Assembly (NCBI GenBank): GCA_944319735.1
Contig: CALUEU010000001.1
Coordinates: 1 to 64,000 of the forward strand
Length of the DNA: 64,000 nucleotides
Direction: 5' to 3'
From: an uncultured Methanomassiliicoccus sp.
Lineage (GTDB): Archaea > Thermoplasmatota > Thermoplasmata > Methanomassiliicoccales > Methanomassiliicoccaceae
Shown: in pieces, positions 26,187 to 35,208 of the stretch
Layout of the letters: every line of letters begins with the position of its first letter
Position numbering within the stretch: the stretch's first letter is position 1
The notes under the pieces: generated by a model
The model's database searches: none
What the model was told of the DNA's origin: nothing
Seen by the model: only the letters and a program-made list of their open reading frames with translations
Position numbers and translations under genes: made by a program

Positions 26187-27057
26187 TTTTCAATTCCCGT
26201 TGCCTAAAGAAGAATACATGTATCCAGGACATTCTGCATGCCCTGGCTGCGGAGAGCCCATATCGATGAGGATGCTGCTCAAAGCATTGGGACCGGATAC
26301 GATAATGAACGTCCCGGCAGGATGCTGTGCCGTAATTCCCGGAGTCTGGCCTACATACTCGTTAAAAATACCGCTGATAGACCATGCCTTTGAGTGCACC
26401 GGAGCAGTCTCTTCAGGAATAAGGGCTGCTTTGGATCACTTCGGAAAAGAAGACGTTACTGTGGTAGGGTGGGCAGGAGACGGAGGCACGGCAGATATAG
26501 GTCTGCAGTCCCTCTCAGGTGCAGTGGACAGAGGCACTGACATGCTGTACATAATGTATGACAATGAAGCATACATGAATACTGGAAACCAGTGCAGTTC
26601 CGCCACGCCCTGCGGAGCTAATACTACCACAACACCAGGCGGAAAGAGTCATCAGAGGACGAAAAAAGATGTTATGAAGATGATGATTGCTAACGGCATA
26701 GTCTACGGGGCATCCCTCAATCCTGCGTTTCCTGAAGATTTTATGGAGAAAGTCGTAACCGCCAAAGGCATCAGGGGACCTAAATTTCTGCACATCCTTT
26801 CACCGTGCCCTTCAGGCTGGAAATTTGACCCTCGGAATACGATCAAAATTGCAAGGCTTGCTACAGAAACAGGAGTGTTCCCGCTTTACGAATATCGCAA
26901 TGGAGAGACAATTTTTACCAAAGACCTTAAAAATAGGAAGCCGCTTGAAGAGTATCTCCGCCTCCAGGGGCGTTTCAAACATCTGTCTCAGGCCGATGTA
27001 GAAGGAATGCAGAGAGTTCTTGATGAAAGCATTCAGAAACTTCTGAAGGAGGAGTAG
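26179..27057 (+). CDS. porB: Pyruvate:ferredoxin oxidoreductase beta subunit
   Basis: A 292-residue beta subunit that binds the thiamine diphosphate and a 4Fe-4S cluster. Seen: HSACPGCGEPISMRML (first cluster cysteines), the diphosphate-binding VVGWAGDGGTADIGLQSL with DNEAYMNTGNQCSSATP, the last being a hallmark of pyruvate enzymes, and a later LSPCPSGW. The ATG at 26179 follows AAAGGAGG and overlaps porA by 8 bases. It ends in TAG, the only TAG stop I found among the window's genes; read-through would soon meet another TAG and then TAA, so it is taken as a true stop. Confidence 0.94.
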   Translation: MTDFQFPLPKEEYMYPGHSACPGCGEPISMRMLLKALGPDTIMNVPAGCCAVIPGVWPTYSLKIPLIDHAFECTGAVSSGIRAALDHFGKEDVTVVGWAGDGGTADIGLQSLSGAVDRGTDMLYIMYDNEAYMNTGNQCSSATPCGANTTTTPGGKSHQRTKKDVMKMMIANGIVYGASLNPAFPEDFMEKVVTAKGIRGPKFLHILSPCPSGWKFDPRNTIKIARLATETGVFPLYEYRNGETIFTKDLKNRKPLEEYLRLQGRFKHLSQADVEGMQRVLDESIQKLLKEE

Positions 27058-27068
27058 AAGGTGACTGG

Positions 27069-28883
27069 TTGGAAAAACTGCTTGCGGACAGCGGGAGAAT
27101 CCTCCTGCTTGGTAATGAGGCTATAGCACGGGGTTTAATAGAAGCCGGATGCGGGGTGGCTGCCACATATCCAGGGACTCCTTCCTCTGAAATCGGGGGA
27201 GTTCTGGATGATGTAGCTGACAAGGTTGGTATGTACTTTGAGTACTCAGTCAACGAAATAGTAGCGATGGAAGTCGCAGCTGCGGCTGCAGTCTCCGGCG
27301 TAAGATCGTTCGCTTTCATGAAGCATGTAGGTCTGAATGTAGCATCTGATGCTTTCATGACCCTGTCATATGTTGGAGTAAGGGCAGGCATGGTTATTCT
27401 GACCGCAGACGATCCTTCAATTCATTCTTCCCAGAGCGAGCAGGATAACAGATACTATGCAAAATTCGGCTTAGTCCCGATGCTGGAGCCGACGACTCCT
27501 GCTGAATGCAAAGATATGATTATTGAAGCCTTCAAACTTTCTGAGAAACTGCACAGTCCTGTGCTGGTGAGAACTACTACAAGAGTGAATCATGCCAGAG
27601 GGGCAGTGAATCTCAGCAGGCCTAAAAAGATGCAGAAAAAGGGAGTGTTTGAAAAAGATCCTGCCCACCTTGTAACAGTGCCGGCAAATGCCAGAAGAGA
27701 CAGGATTGACCAGTTGGAAAGGATAAAGAAAGCACAGGAGCTGTCGGAAATATCTCCATTAAACTATATCACCGGCAGCGGTTCTGACGGCATTATCACC
27801 AGCGGTGTGTCATACACTTATGCAGCTGAATACATTGAAAACGCCGAAATTCTGAAACTGGGCTTCAGTTACCCGCTTCCAGAAGAAAAAGTCAAAAAGT
27901 TCCTGCAGAGAAAGAGCAGAGTGGTTGTCATCGAAGAGCTGGAACCTGTCATCGAAGACGAGGTCAGAAGAATAGCTCAACAGAACGGCATCAGGACAGA
28001 AATCATAGGAAAAAGAACAGGCCACCTGCCGAGAGCCTATGAGTATACTCCAGACACTCTTAAAGCCCTGTCGGGAATATTAAAGATCAAGGAAGGCGCT
28101 CAGCCCCTTTCATCAGAGATCAAGCTTCCTTCAAGGCCTCCGGTCCTTTGCGCTGGCTGCCCTCACCGCTCTACATTCTATGCCACAAAGAAGGCTGTAG
28201 GAAAAGAAGGCGCCATTTACTGTACTGACATTGGATGCTACACATTGGGAGTGCAGCCGCCGATGAACTGCGCTGACATTACCCTCTGCATGGGTTCCTC
28301 CATAGGAACCGCAGGAGGATTTTCAGAGGCTACAGATCAAAAGGCAGTAGCATTCATAGGCGACTCAACATTCTTTCACGGCGGAATACCGGGACTGATC
28401 AATGCCGGTTATAACAAACACAATAATCTGGTTCTTATAATTCTTGACAACAGAACTACCGCCATGACCGGTCACCAGCCCAACCCTGGAACCGGCAGAG
28501 ACTACGGCGGAATTGAAAGTCCTCCCCTGAAGATTGAACCTCTGGTAAGAGCATGCGGAATTGAATTTGTCAAGACTGTAGACCCATATGATCTGGTAGC
28601 TATAGAACAGGCTGTCAGAGAAGCTTTGGACTTTAACGGCCCGGCAGTAATTGTAAGTGAACACGCCTGCCCTCTGCTGAGGAAAAAAGAAGGGAAACTG
28701 GAAAAGAAACTGTATGAGGTTGATAGGGAGAAATGCATCGGCTGTAAGATCTGCCTGAGCAAATTCTCATGCCCCGCGCTGAGCGTTGACAACGGAAAGC
28801 CTTTGATTGACAGGACTTCCTGCATAGGCTGCGGTGGATGTGCTCAAGTCTGTCCTCAGAATGCAATAGAGGTGAAACAATGA
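27069..28883 (+). CDS. iorA: Indolepyruvate ferredoxin oxidoreductase alpha subunit
   Basis: A 604-residue alpha subunit of the enzyme that oxidises aryl pyruvates (from aromatic amino acids) to aryl-acetyl-CoA, or works backward for aromatic amino acid synthesis. The N-terminal domain has LLLGNEAIARGLIEAG and ATYPGTPSSEIG; the TPP domain has CAGCPHRSTFYATKKA and IGDSTFFHGGIPGLINAGYN. The C terminus holds two ferredoxin clusters, CIGCKICLSKFSCP and CIGCGGCAQVCP. The start is a TTG at 27069, 11 bases after porB, with a GGAGGAG upstream, so iorAB probably belongs to the same transcript as porCDAB. Confidence 0.95.
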   Translation: MEKLLADSGRILLLGNEAIARGLIEAGCGVAATYPGTPSSEIGGVLDDVADKVGMYFEYSVNEIVAMEVAAAAAVSGVRSFAFMKHVGLNVASDAFMTLSYVGVRAGMVILTADDPSIHSSQSEQDNRYYAKFGLVPMLEPTTPAECKDMIIEAFKLSEKLHSPVLVRTTTRVNHARGAVNLSRPKKMQKKGVFEKDPAHLVTVPANARRDRIDQLERIKKAQELSEISPLNYITGSGSDGIITSGVSYTYAAEYIENAEILKLGFSYPLPEEKVKKFLQRKSRVVVIEELEPVIEDEVRRIAQQNGIRTEIIGKRTGHLPRAYEYTPDTLKALSGILKIKEGAQPLSSEIKLPSRPPVLCAGCPHRSTFYATKKAVGKEGAIYCTDIGCYTLGVQPPMNCADITLCMGSSIGTAGGFSEATDQKAVAFIGDSTFFHGGIPGLINAGYNKHNNLVLIILDNRTTAMTGHQPNPGTGRDYGGIESPPLKIEPLVRACGIEFVKTVDPYDLVAIEQAVREALDFNGPAVIVSEHACPLLRKKEGKLEKKLYEVDREKCIGCKICLSKFSCPALSVDNGKPLIDRTSCIGCGGCAQVCPQNAIEVKQ

Positions 28884-29488
28884 AATACGGAATCCAGCTG
28901 GTAGGAGTAGGAGGACAGGGTGTGCTTCTGGCCTCAACCGTTTTAGGCAGTGCTGCTGTCTCGGAAGATATGGATGCCGCCATGTCTGAAGTTCACGGAA
29001 TGGCCCAGAGAGGAGGAAGCGTTCAGTGCACCGTGCGCATCGGCCAAGATGTATTGAGTCCTCTGTTGTCCCAAGGAGAAGCAAACGTCCTTCTGGGATT
29101 CGAACCTGCTGAAACATGCAGAAATCTGGTTTATGCCAATAAAGACACCTATGTTATCACAAATACTGTTCCGGTAGTGCCTGTCACTGTTTCTTCCGGT
29201 TTAGAGGAGTATCCTGCTGTAGATGACATCATTAAAGCAGTAAAAAGCAGCGGAGTGGCTAAGCTGATAGCGTTAGACGCTGCCAGCATGGCCAAGGAAG
29301 CGGGCAATGCAATAGCTGCAAACTCTGTTCTGATAGGTGCCATGTCTGCAGTGCCGGGATTTCCTCTTTCTAAAGAAAAGATGCTCAGCATACTTTTAGA
29401 AAGGGTGCCGGCAAAGGCTAAAGATGTTAACCAGAAAGCATTTGAAATGGGGTATGAGGCAGCACTTAAATGCCTCTCGCCTCAGTAA
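28880..29488 (+). CDS. iorB: Indolepyruvate ferredoxin oxidoreductase beta subunit
   Basis: A 202-residue partner of IorA and homologue of the PorC gamma subunit: it opens YGIQLVGVGGQGVLLASTVLG and continues SEVHGMAQRGGSVQCTVRIG, the typical IorB pair of motifs. I use the ATG at 28880, in ATGA overlap with iorA. Its end overlaps the convergent thiE gene by 23 bases, leaving no room for separate terminators, so the two operons run into each other. Confidence 0.94.
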   Translation: MKYGIQLVGVGGQGVLLASTVLGSAAVSEDMDAAMSEVHGMAQRGGSVQCTVRIGQDVLSPLLSQGEANVLLGFEPAETCRNLVYANKDTYVITNTVPVVPVTVSSGLEEYPAVDDIIKAVKSSGVAKLIALDAASMAKEAGNAIAANSVLIGAMSAVPGFPLSKEKMLSILLERVPAKAKDVNQKAFEMGYEAALKCLSPQ

Positions 29489-30098
29489 TTAATCTTTTCA
29501 GATTGGCAGCTGCTGCAGATACATCTTCCTGCGACACCACTGCAGAGATCACGGCAACTCCATCAGCACCTGCCGTTATCACTTCTTTTACATTATTTTC
29601 ATTAATTCCTCCTATTGCAAGGACTGGAACTGAAACAGATTGTTTCATTTTTTTGAGCTCTTCAATGCCCTTGCCGTGACCTGCATCATCTTTAGAGGAT
29701 GTGTCGAATATGGGACTGAGGGCAATATAGTCTGCTCCCTCTTCCTGAGCTTTTAAAGCCTCTTCCACTTTGCCGGCTGACACTCCGATTATGAATTCTG
29801 AAGGAACAAATTTTCTGATGGCTGCTGCAGGAATGTCCCCCTGCCCGACATGAACTCCGTCAGCTTTTGCCGCAAGCGCTATGTCTACCCTGTCATTGAC
29901 AATGAAAACGGCACCGTGCTGCCTGCAGATTTCTGATATCTCCAGGGCGGTTTCATACAGCTGCCTGCTCTCCATGTGCTTGTCTCTAAGCTGGATTGCA
30001 TCAGCACCTCCTTCCACTGCTAGGCGGGCTAACTCAATATGGCTTTTTCCGCATGAAAGTGCTTCATCAGTCAGAACGTAAAGCGAATAGTCTCTCAT
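29466..30098 (-). CDS. thiE: Thiamine-phosphate synthase
   Basis: A 210-residue TIM-barrel enzyme joining hydroxymethylpyrimidine diphosphate and thiazole phosphate into thiamine phosphate. Visible: the first strand SLYVLTDEAL, the diphosphate-binding DAIQLRDKHMESRQL, IVNDRVDIALAAKADGVHVG, GQGDIPA, and the late LAIGGINENNV. It overlaps thiM by 4 bases. The product thiamine diphosphate is the cofactor of the convergent POR and IOR enzymes, a pleasing functional neighbourhood. No thiamine riboswitch was recognised upstream of the pair. Confidence 0.95.
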   Translation of the reverse strand: MRDYSLYVLTDEALSCGKSHIELARLAVEGGADAIQLRDKHMESRQLYETALEISEICRQHGAVFIVNDRVDIALAAKADGVHVGQGDIPAAAIRKFVPSEFIIGVSAGKVEEALKAQEEGADYIALSPIFDTSSKDDAGHGKGIEELKKMKQSVSVPVLAIGGINENNVKEVITAGADGVAVISAVVSQEDVSAAAANLKRLITEARGI

Positions 30099-30898
30099 AT
30101 CCTCTCTACCTTGGCTTCAGCTGCAAGATCTTCAGGTGCCAGAGCTGAAACTTTATCAAAGAGCTTTGTTCTGAATGAATAAGGTCCGAATGACTTGTCA
30201 GCGGCTGCTCTTTCTCCGGCGATACCGAATGCCGCCGCTGCAGCTACTGAAGCTGTAAGCATGTCTGAAGCTACGGCACTGAATGAGCCGGTTATAGATG
30301 AAAGCATGCAGCCTGTTCCAGAAACTTTATCCATCCACTCATGTCCGTTTGATACTCTGTATGAGGTTATGCCGTCAGTGGCGATGTCGTCTTTTCCTGT
30401 TGCCACCACAACTGCTCCAGTTTCCCTTGCTAAAGTTTTGCACACTGATGCCAGATCATCTGCAGCATCGCATGAGTCCACGCCCTTGACGACTCCTCCG
30501 GCTCCAGCCAGGACTGAAATTTCACCGGCATTGCCTTTGATTATCGAAGGACTGATTCTTTCAATGAGTGTTTGAGCGGTTTTGGTTCTGTATGAGGTAG
30601 CTCCTGCACCCACTGGATCAAGAATTACAGGAATCGCCTTTTCACGGGCAACTTTGCCTGCAAGGAGCATGGATTCCACAGTTCTGCTGTTCAGCGTCCC
30701 AATGTTAAGCACTAAGGCTCCGGCCATTGAAGTCATCTCTTCAATTTCCTCAATTGCATCAGCCATTACCGGAGAAGCACCAATGCACAATGTAATGTTG
30801 GCACAGTCATTTACAGTAACATAGTTCGTTATATGGTGAACCAAAGGACGGTTGCTTCTCAGTGCGGCAAAAAGCTCTTTTAAACTGTTGTTATCCAT
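30095..30898 (-). CDS. thiM: Hydroxyethylthiazole kinase
   Basis: A 267-residue ribokinase-like enzyme that phosphorylates salvaged hydroxyethylthiazole for ThiE. It shows PLVHHITNYVTVNDCANITLC, GASPVMADAIEEIEEM, ILDPVGAGATSYR, and the ATP/anion-hole motif DKVSGTGCMLSSITGSF. The ATG at 30898 gives the family's usual N terminus; an upstream in-frame start would add a hydrophobic tail. It is the first gene of a thiM-thiE salvage operon; a de novo thiazole route is not visible here. Confidence 0.95.
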   Translation of the reverse strand: MDNNSLKELFAALRSNRPLVHHITNYVTVNDCANITLCIGASPVMADAIEEIEEMTSMAGALVLNIGTLNSRTVESMLLAGKVAREKAIPVILDPVGAGATSYRTKTAQTLIERISPSIIKGNAGEISVLAGAGGVVKGVDSCDAADDLASVCKTLARETGAVVVATGKDDIATDGITSYRVSNGHEWMDKVSGTGCMLSSITGSFSAVASDMLTASVAAAAAFGIAGERAAADKSFGPYSFRTKLFDKVSALAPEDLAAEAKVERI

Positions 30899-31012
30899 GC
30901 TAATCACTCTCACGCAATGCAGAAGATAAATATCATATTTACTCAAAAAATAAAACAATAAATAATGGTAAAATTCAGGATAGGAATCCTGAATGATAAT
31001 GGTTTAACCAGA

Positions 31013-31372
31013 TCAAGCCGGGCTGATGCCAGTTATCTTGATGATTATAGGATCTTTGTCGAGATGGACTGTGTATGTGTTAGAACCATCTTTAGGTTCC
31101 AAGGGGACATTACTGTCATCAACATACAGTACAGGTGTGCCTGTGTATCCGTCATTAACAGTTATCGTGAAGGTGTAGTCGCTGTGGGTGTGTACCTTTT
31201 CCACAGATCCATTTATGACATTACCATCAGCATCAGTTATGGTGCAGCCTTCAGTACCTTCGAAGGTAATGCTGTCTTTAATGTTATCTGCCCCTGCGAC
31301 TGCTACAGCGCCCAAAATCACGATAGGGACAAGGATGACTACTAGAACTAGGAGTACATCTTTTTTCTTCAT
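31013..31372 (-). CDS. Small membrane-anchored protein of unknown function
   Basis: A 119-residue protein with a very hydrophobic N-terminal helix (DVLLVLVVILVPIVILGAVAVAG) after three lysines, placing the rest outside the cell. The outside part is a short beta-rich domain (ITFEGTEGCTITDADGNVING... YTFTITVNDGYTGTPVLYVDD), similar in style to repeat modules found in surface proteins of gut archaea and bacteria. I start at the ATG at 31372, right before the lysines. No partner genes are apparent, and I do not recognise a named family. Confidence 0.6.
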   Translation of the reverse strand: MKKKDVLLVLVVILVPIVILGAVAVAGADNIKDSITFEGTEGCTITDADGNVINGSVEKVHTHSDYTFTITVNDGYTGTPVLYVDDSNVPLEPKDGSNTYTVHLDKDPIIIKITGISPA

Positions 31373-31563
31373 TGGATGGCGGATATATGGACAGAATATA
31401 TAACAGTAATGGAAAAGAAATAGAAAACAATAGATTATGTGATCGATAATCAATCGTGAAAAAGCCGTTTTTAAAGATTTCGTAGTACTTCTTTAAATAG
31501 TTAATGTTCTATAGGCTGATTTACACATGCTTCGGTATGTGTAGAACACAATAGGTAATTTAA

Positions 31564-31740
31564 ATGTACGAGAGAAGAGGCGGATATAGGCGCGACGAGC
31601 CCCGTGAAATGCATACAGCAACATGCTCTGACTGTGGAGCAGAAACCCAGGTTCCCTTTAAACCGACCGAAGGAAGGCCGGTATACTGCAGGGAGTGCTT
31701 CCAAAAGCACAGGCCACCGCGCAACGATAGGAGATATTAA
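31564..31740 (+). CDS. Small CxxC-x17-CxxC zinc-ribbon protein
   Basis: A 58-residue protein with cysteines 21, 24, 42 and 45: ATCSDCG, then RPVYCRECFQKH, with exactly 17 residues between the pairs. This spacing defines a family of small archaeal/bacterial zinc proteins of unknown role. Arginine-rich ends (YERRGGYRRDEPRE and RPPRNDRRY) suggest nucleic acid binding. The reading frame is short but clean from ATG to TAA. Confidence 0.8.
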   Translation: MYERRGGYRRDEPREMHTATCSDCGAETQVPFKPTEGRPVYCRECFQKHRPPRNDRRY

Positions 31741-31893
31741 ACGTCTCTTAGACCTCAAACCCTTTCTTTAAACTTCTTAATGGTTTCGCTGAGTTTCGGA
31801 TATTAATTTGATAGGATGCAAACCAATTTTTTTATAAATCTAATTTGTGTAAAAATCCCAAGTTTTATGTTTTTTAAATTGTTGTAAGTATCA

Positions 31894-32187
31894 ATGGATA
31901 AGACTGTAAGTTTCTGTGGCGTTGTCTGTTCCGAGTGTGAATACTATCCGAATGATTGCAAAGGTTGTACTGGTGTAGAAGGCAGACCATTCTGGATTCA
32001 ATATGTAGAACAAGATATATGCAAGATTTACGATTGCTGCGCCAATAAGAAAAAAATTGCACACTGTGGAAAATGCAGTGAACTACCATGCAACTACTAT
32101 TTTGACACTGTTGATCCTAATCTGACTGAAAAAGAAAGAAATGAAGGCCTAAAAAAACAAATTGAAATGCTGAAATCACTTGAATGA
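31894..32187 (+). CDS. DUF3795-type cysteine-rich protein
   Basis: A 97-residue protein with eleven or so cysteines, opening SFCGVVCSECEYYPNDCKGC and continuing CKIYDCCANKKKIAHCGKC and LPCNYYF. This arrangement is that of the DUF3795 family, likely to bind zinc or an iron-sulfur cluster; function is unknown. It is a single gene near the small CRISPR array 4, with no operon partner. Confidence 0.8.
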   Translation: MDKTVSFCGVVCSECEYYPNDCKGCTGVEGRPFWIQYVEQDICKIYDCCANKKKIAHCGKCSELPCNYYFDTVDPNLTEKERNEGLKKQIEMLKSLE

Positions 32188-32740
32188 TTGTCTGCACTAA
32201 TTTATCAAAAAGCATAACGTCAGTTTGTCAAAGATAAATGATGGAATGTTGAGAACTTCAGAATGATGCACTAACTGCAAGACTTACAGAGACGCCATCT
32301 GATAATGAGTTAACAAATACTCAATGTAAAGATGTTCTCTACATTCTTCATTCATTGAATTCATCTGAGAATTGAGTAGTATCATACAATAGTTACAATT
32401 ACAAAGGTGTGGATTGAAACTGCTCGTGTAGGAAAATCACGGTCATACAAAGAAGTCACCTTCTTACGAAGGTGTGGATTGAAACTCCTTTCCTTCTGCT
32501 GCGGTACCTGATATGACACCGTCACCTTCTTATGAAGGTGTATGCTGAAATTGTGTGTATCTTATCAAAGATATTCTGCAATTATTGCAACCGAAAATAA
32601 TATTAAGTGTCAAAATTAAAATTATTACTTATTTTAAAAATATCTGATTAGATACACTAACTATGAAATGAAATAAAGTCCTAAAATGCAAAAATAGAAA
32701 AATGATTCTAATCTCTAGAATCAGTCATTACTTATCTGTA
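32188..32740. other. Gene-free region holding CRISPR array 4 and a leader-like motif
   Basis: No convincing gene lies between the DUF3795 protein and the VOC protein. The stretch holds the three-repeat array 4 and, after it, ATAATATTAAGTGT (32597-32610), identical to 14 bases of the main array leader. The remainder is AT-rich. Confidence 0.6.
32399..32551 (+). CRISPR. CRISPR array 4, remote remnant, three repeats
   Basis: A truncated repeat ending AAGGTGTGGATTGAAAC at 32420, one perfect repeat at 32455-32485 and a degenerate one at 32521-32551, with spacers of 34 (32421-32454) and 35 bases (32486-32520). The repeat is the same as in the main array, 8.3 kb away. Decay at both ends suggests an orphan fragment left by rearrangement, though the central unit could still be processed if transcribed. 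Confidence 0.9.
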
Positions 32741-33109
32741 TTAATTTTTATTTTCAACAATCTGGATTTCAATTCCATTTGGATCTTTTATGAAGAAACA
32801 GTATGTGTCTTTTCCCAGTGTAAGAGGACCTTTGAGAATTTCTACATTGTTGTTTTTCACTTGTTGGAGCATTATTTCCAGATCGTCTACAGCAAAGCCT
32901 ATGCTTATTTTTTCATCAGATATTGGTGCAGGTTTACCTTCATCATGTATCAATTCAATTTCTGCTCCTTCATCTCCTTTGAAAAATGCAATGGTTCTAT
33001 CAGGCATCGGGTTGAATGTCTTATCTAATTCTAATCCTAATACATCCCCATAAAATCTCTTAGATTGTTCCATATCATTCACACGTATTGTACACCAGCA
33101 TACTTTCAT
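32741..33109 (-). CDS. VOC-family (glyoxalase/bleomycin-resistance fold) protein
   Basis: A 122-residue metalloenzyme-fold protein of the vicinal oxygen chelate superfamily. Two beta-alpha-beta-beta-beta units are visible: VCWCTIRVNDMEQSKRFYGDVLGLELDK, and later IGFAVDDLEIMLQQVKNNNVEILKGP followed by TYCFFIKDPNGIEIQIVE. The final DPNGIEIQIVE supplies the usual metal-ligand glutamate. Lactoylglutathione lyase activity is unlikely in an archaeon, so the substrate is unknown. Stands alone. Confidence 0.85.
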   Translation of the reverse strand: MKVCWCTIRVNDMEQSKRFYGDVLGLELDKTFNPMPDRTIAFFKGDEGAEIELIHDEGKPAPISDEKISIGFAVDDLEIMLQQVKNNNVEILKGPLTLGKDTYCFFIKDPNGIEIQIVENKN

Positions 33110-33241
33110 GCTAATACCTCCCGCATATAATTGATAATCACAGAGATATAAACTGCACTTGTTATTAACCTTTTTAACTAATACTGCTTAGATCCCCATA
33201 TTATTTTCTAAATTAGTTTAAATATGATTTCTGAGAAGAAA

Positions 33242-33808
33242 TCATTCCTCAGAAATATGCTTTATGAACTTTGCTGGATTTCCGCCTACAACTGTATCTG
33301 CAGGAACATCTTTTGTAACGACTGAACCGGCTGCTATGATTGCATTTTTACCTACAGTAACACCAGGCAGAACTATCGCACATGCACCTATCCATGCATT
33401 CTCACAAACCCTAATTGGTTTAGAAATTGTAGATCTTCTGTCAGCTGGATTAAATGCGTGATTAGTAGTAATCAAGTTTACATTTGGGCCAAGCAACACA
33501 TGGTCTTCCAAAGTTATACCGCCACGGCCTATGAATGTACACGCGGTATTGATGAACACATCTTTACCAAGGCGGATATTTTTACCAAAGTCCGTATAAA
33601 AAGGCTGACATATGACTGTTGTTTCATCTACCACAGATCCTGTCAGTTCGGAAAACAACTGCCTGATCTCATCCTCGTCGTGATATTCTGTATTTATTTT
33701 AGCAGTTATGCGCTGAGCTTCTTTAATTAAGCTATATATCAAGTGATAGTCTGGATCTTTGATTGATATGATCTCTCCAGACCGATCTCTGTCAAATATG
33801 TCTGACAT
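33242..33808 (-). CDS. Maltose/galactoside-type O-acetyltransferase
   Basis: A 188-residue left-handed beta-helix acetyltransferase of the Maa/LacA/NodL group. It contains [27 protein letters not shown] split as usual, the catalytic-histidine loop [15 protein letters not shown], and the hexapeptide end [44 protein letters not shown], written here in parts: the motif GNPAK marks the C-terminal edge. It transfers acetyl from acetyl-CoA to a sugar or thiogalactoside-like acceptor; the acceptor is unknown. Closest relatives are common in gut bacteria, so transfer is possible. Confidence 0.9.
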   Translation of the reverse strand: MSDIFDRDRSGEIISIKDPDYHLIYSLIKEAQRITAKINTEYHDEDEIRQLFSELTGSVVDETTVICQPFYTDFGKNIRLGKDVFINTACTFIGRGGITLEDHVLLGPNVNLITTNHAFNPADRRSTISKPIRVCENAWIGACAIVLPGVTVGKNAIIAAGSVVTKDVPADTVVGGNPAKFIKHISEE

Positions 33809-33971
33809 CTAAAATACTAAATTCTCAATAAGTATAGATTGATTTGCATACAACGTTGATTTAATAGAATACTGTCAACAAAAATGTGAAGGATTTAATG
33901 ATCCAACTAAAGATAGAGTAGTAATTAGACTAAGGTATATAGGGAAGTGTACAATAACACATACGATAACA

Positions 33972-35204
33972 ATGGATTCTGGAAAAAAGATCCTAATAGT
34001 CGTTATGGATGGACTTGGAGATCGAGCTGTGAAGGAGCTGGATTATAAGACACCCCTTCAATATGCAAACACACCAAATCTTGACTGGTTCGCTAAAAAC
34101 GGATCTACTGGGATTATGGATACAATAGGACCCGGCATAAGGCCTGGATCTGATACTTCTCACTTAGCTATTTTAGGATATGATCCTTTCAAAGTATACA
34201 CTGGCCGCGGCCCCTTTGAAGCTGCCGGCGTAGGACTTGTAGGACAGAGCGGAGATGTAGCATTCAGATGTAATTTTGCTACAGTAGACAGCAGTATGAA
34301 TGTAACCGACCGCAGAGCCGGACGTATTAAAGAGCCGGATACAACTGAACTCGTGAAAGCCTTGAAAGGTTTGAAGATCGGGGATGTGGAGTGCATTGTA
34401 AAAGAGGCTACAGAACACCGTGCAGTACTCCTTCTGCGCGGAGAAGGATTGAGCCCACATGTTTCAGATGCTGATCCTCATGATCTTGCAAAAGTAGGAA
34501 TTTCCAGAGCTACACAGGAAGGAGCAGAGAAAACAGCTAGAGCTGTAAATGAGTTCGTAAAGAAATCATATGAGATTCTCAACAATCATCCCATAAACAT
34601 CAAAAGAAAAATGGAAGGAAAACTTCCTGCAAACATACTTCTGCCGAGAGGAGCAGGAATGTTTCCAGACATTGAACCGTTTGAAAAGAAATACGGCATG
34701 ACTGGATCGTGTGTTGCAGGTGTATCATTGATAAGAGGAATCGGCAGGATCTGCGGACTTGAGATCGTTGAACCTTCTCTCTGCACCGGTGGTCTTTCCA
34801 CCAACATGGAAGCAAAGGCCAAGGCAGCCCTTGACGAGCTGGAAAAGAAAGATTTTGTGTTGATGAATGTCAAAGCCTCTGATATCAGCTCTCATGACGG
34901 AGCGGCAATGAAAAAAGTCGAAGTCGTTGAGCGCCTTGACAAAATGGCTGGATATCTCAGAGAGAATCTCCCGCCTGAAACCATAGTGGTGTTCACTGCA
35001 GACCACTGCACTCCAGTAGAAAGAATGGATCATTCTGGAGACCCGGTGCCGCTGTGCATCTACTCAGAAAACAGCCTGAAAGATGAGGCTACAGAATTCA
35101 ATGAGGTTTCATGCACCCGCGGCTGTCTAGGAAGGGTGCTGGGAAAGAATCTGATGTCTATTCTCATAGACAAAGCAGACCGCTCAGAAAAGTTCGGAGC
35201 GTAA
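33972..35204 (+). CDS. apgM: 2,3-bisphosphoglycerate-independent phosphoglycerate mutase, archaeal
   Basis: A 410-residue archaeal-type iPGM of the alkaline phosphatase superfamily, interconverting 3- and 2-phosphoglycerate in glycolysis/gluconeogenesis. Motifs: VVMDGLGDRAVKELDYKTPL (metal aspartate), the nucleophilic serine in RPGSDTSHLAILGYDP, GRGPFEAAGVGL, and the metal site VFTADHCTPVERMDHSGDPVP. Length is normal. It is convergent with the U32 peptidase gene, leaving 4 bases between their stops. Confidence 0.95.
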   Translation: MDSGKKILIVVMDGLGDRAVKELDYKTPLQYANTPNLDWFAKNGSTGIMDTIGPGIRPGSDTSHLAILGYDPFKVYTGRGPFEAAGVGLVGQSGDVAFRCNFATVDSSMNVTDRRAGRIKEPDTTELVKALKGLKIGDVECIVKEATEHRAVLLLRGEGLSPHVSDADPHDLAKVGISRATQEGAEKTARAVNEFVKKSYEILNNHPINIKRKMEGKLPANILLPRGAGMFPDIEPFEKKYGMTGSCVAGVSLIRGIGRICGLEIVEPSLCTGGLSTNMEAKAKAALDELEKKDFVLMNVKASDISSHDGAAMKKVEVVERLDKMAGYLRENLPPETIVVFTADHCTPVERMDHSGDPVPLCIYSENSLKDEATEFNEVSCTRGCLGRVLGKNLMSILIDKADRSEKFGA

Positions 35205-35208
35205 ACGT

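Noticed and set aside
27055-27125. PorB TAG as an internal pyrrolysine codon
   Set aside because: Read-through would add a short tail with no PorB homology, soon reaching another TAG and then TAA; iorA has its own start just downstream.
30899-31012. Thiamine riboswitch before thiM
   Set aside because: The gap is short and AT-rich and lacks the CTGAGA and ACCTGA-like THI-box core.
31501-31758. Minus-strand frame of 85 codons
   Set aside because: It is the shadow of the plus-strand zinc-ribbon gene at 31564-31740, whose exact CxxC-x17-CxxC pattern is much stronger evidence.
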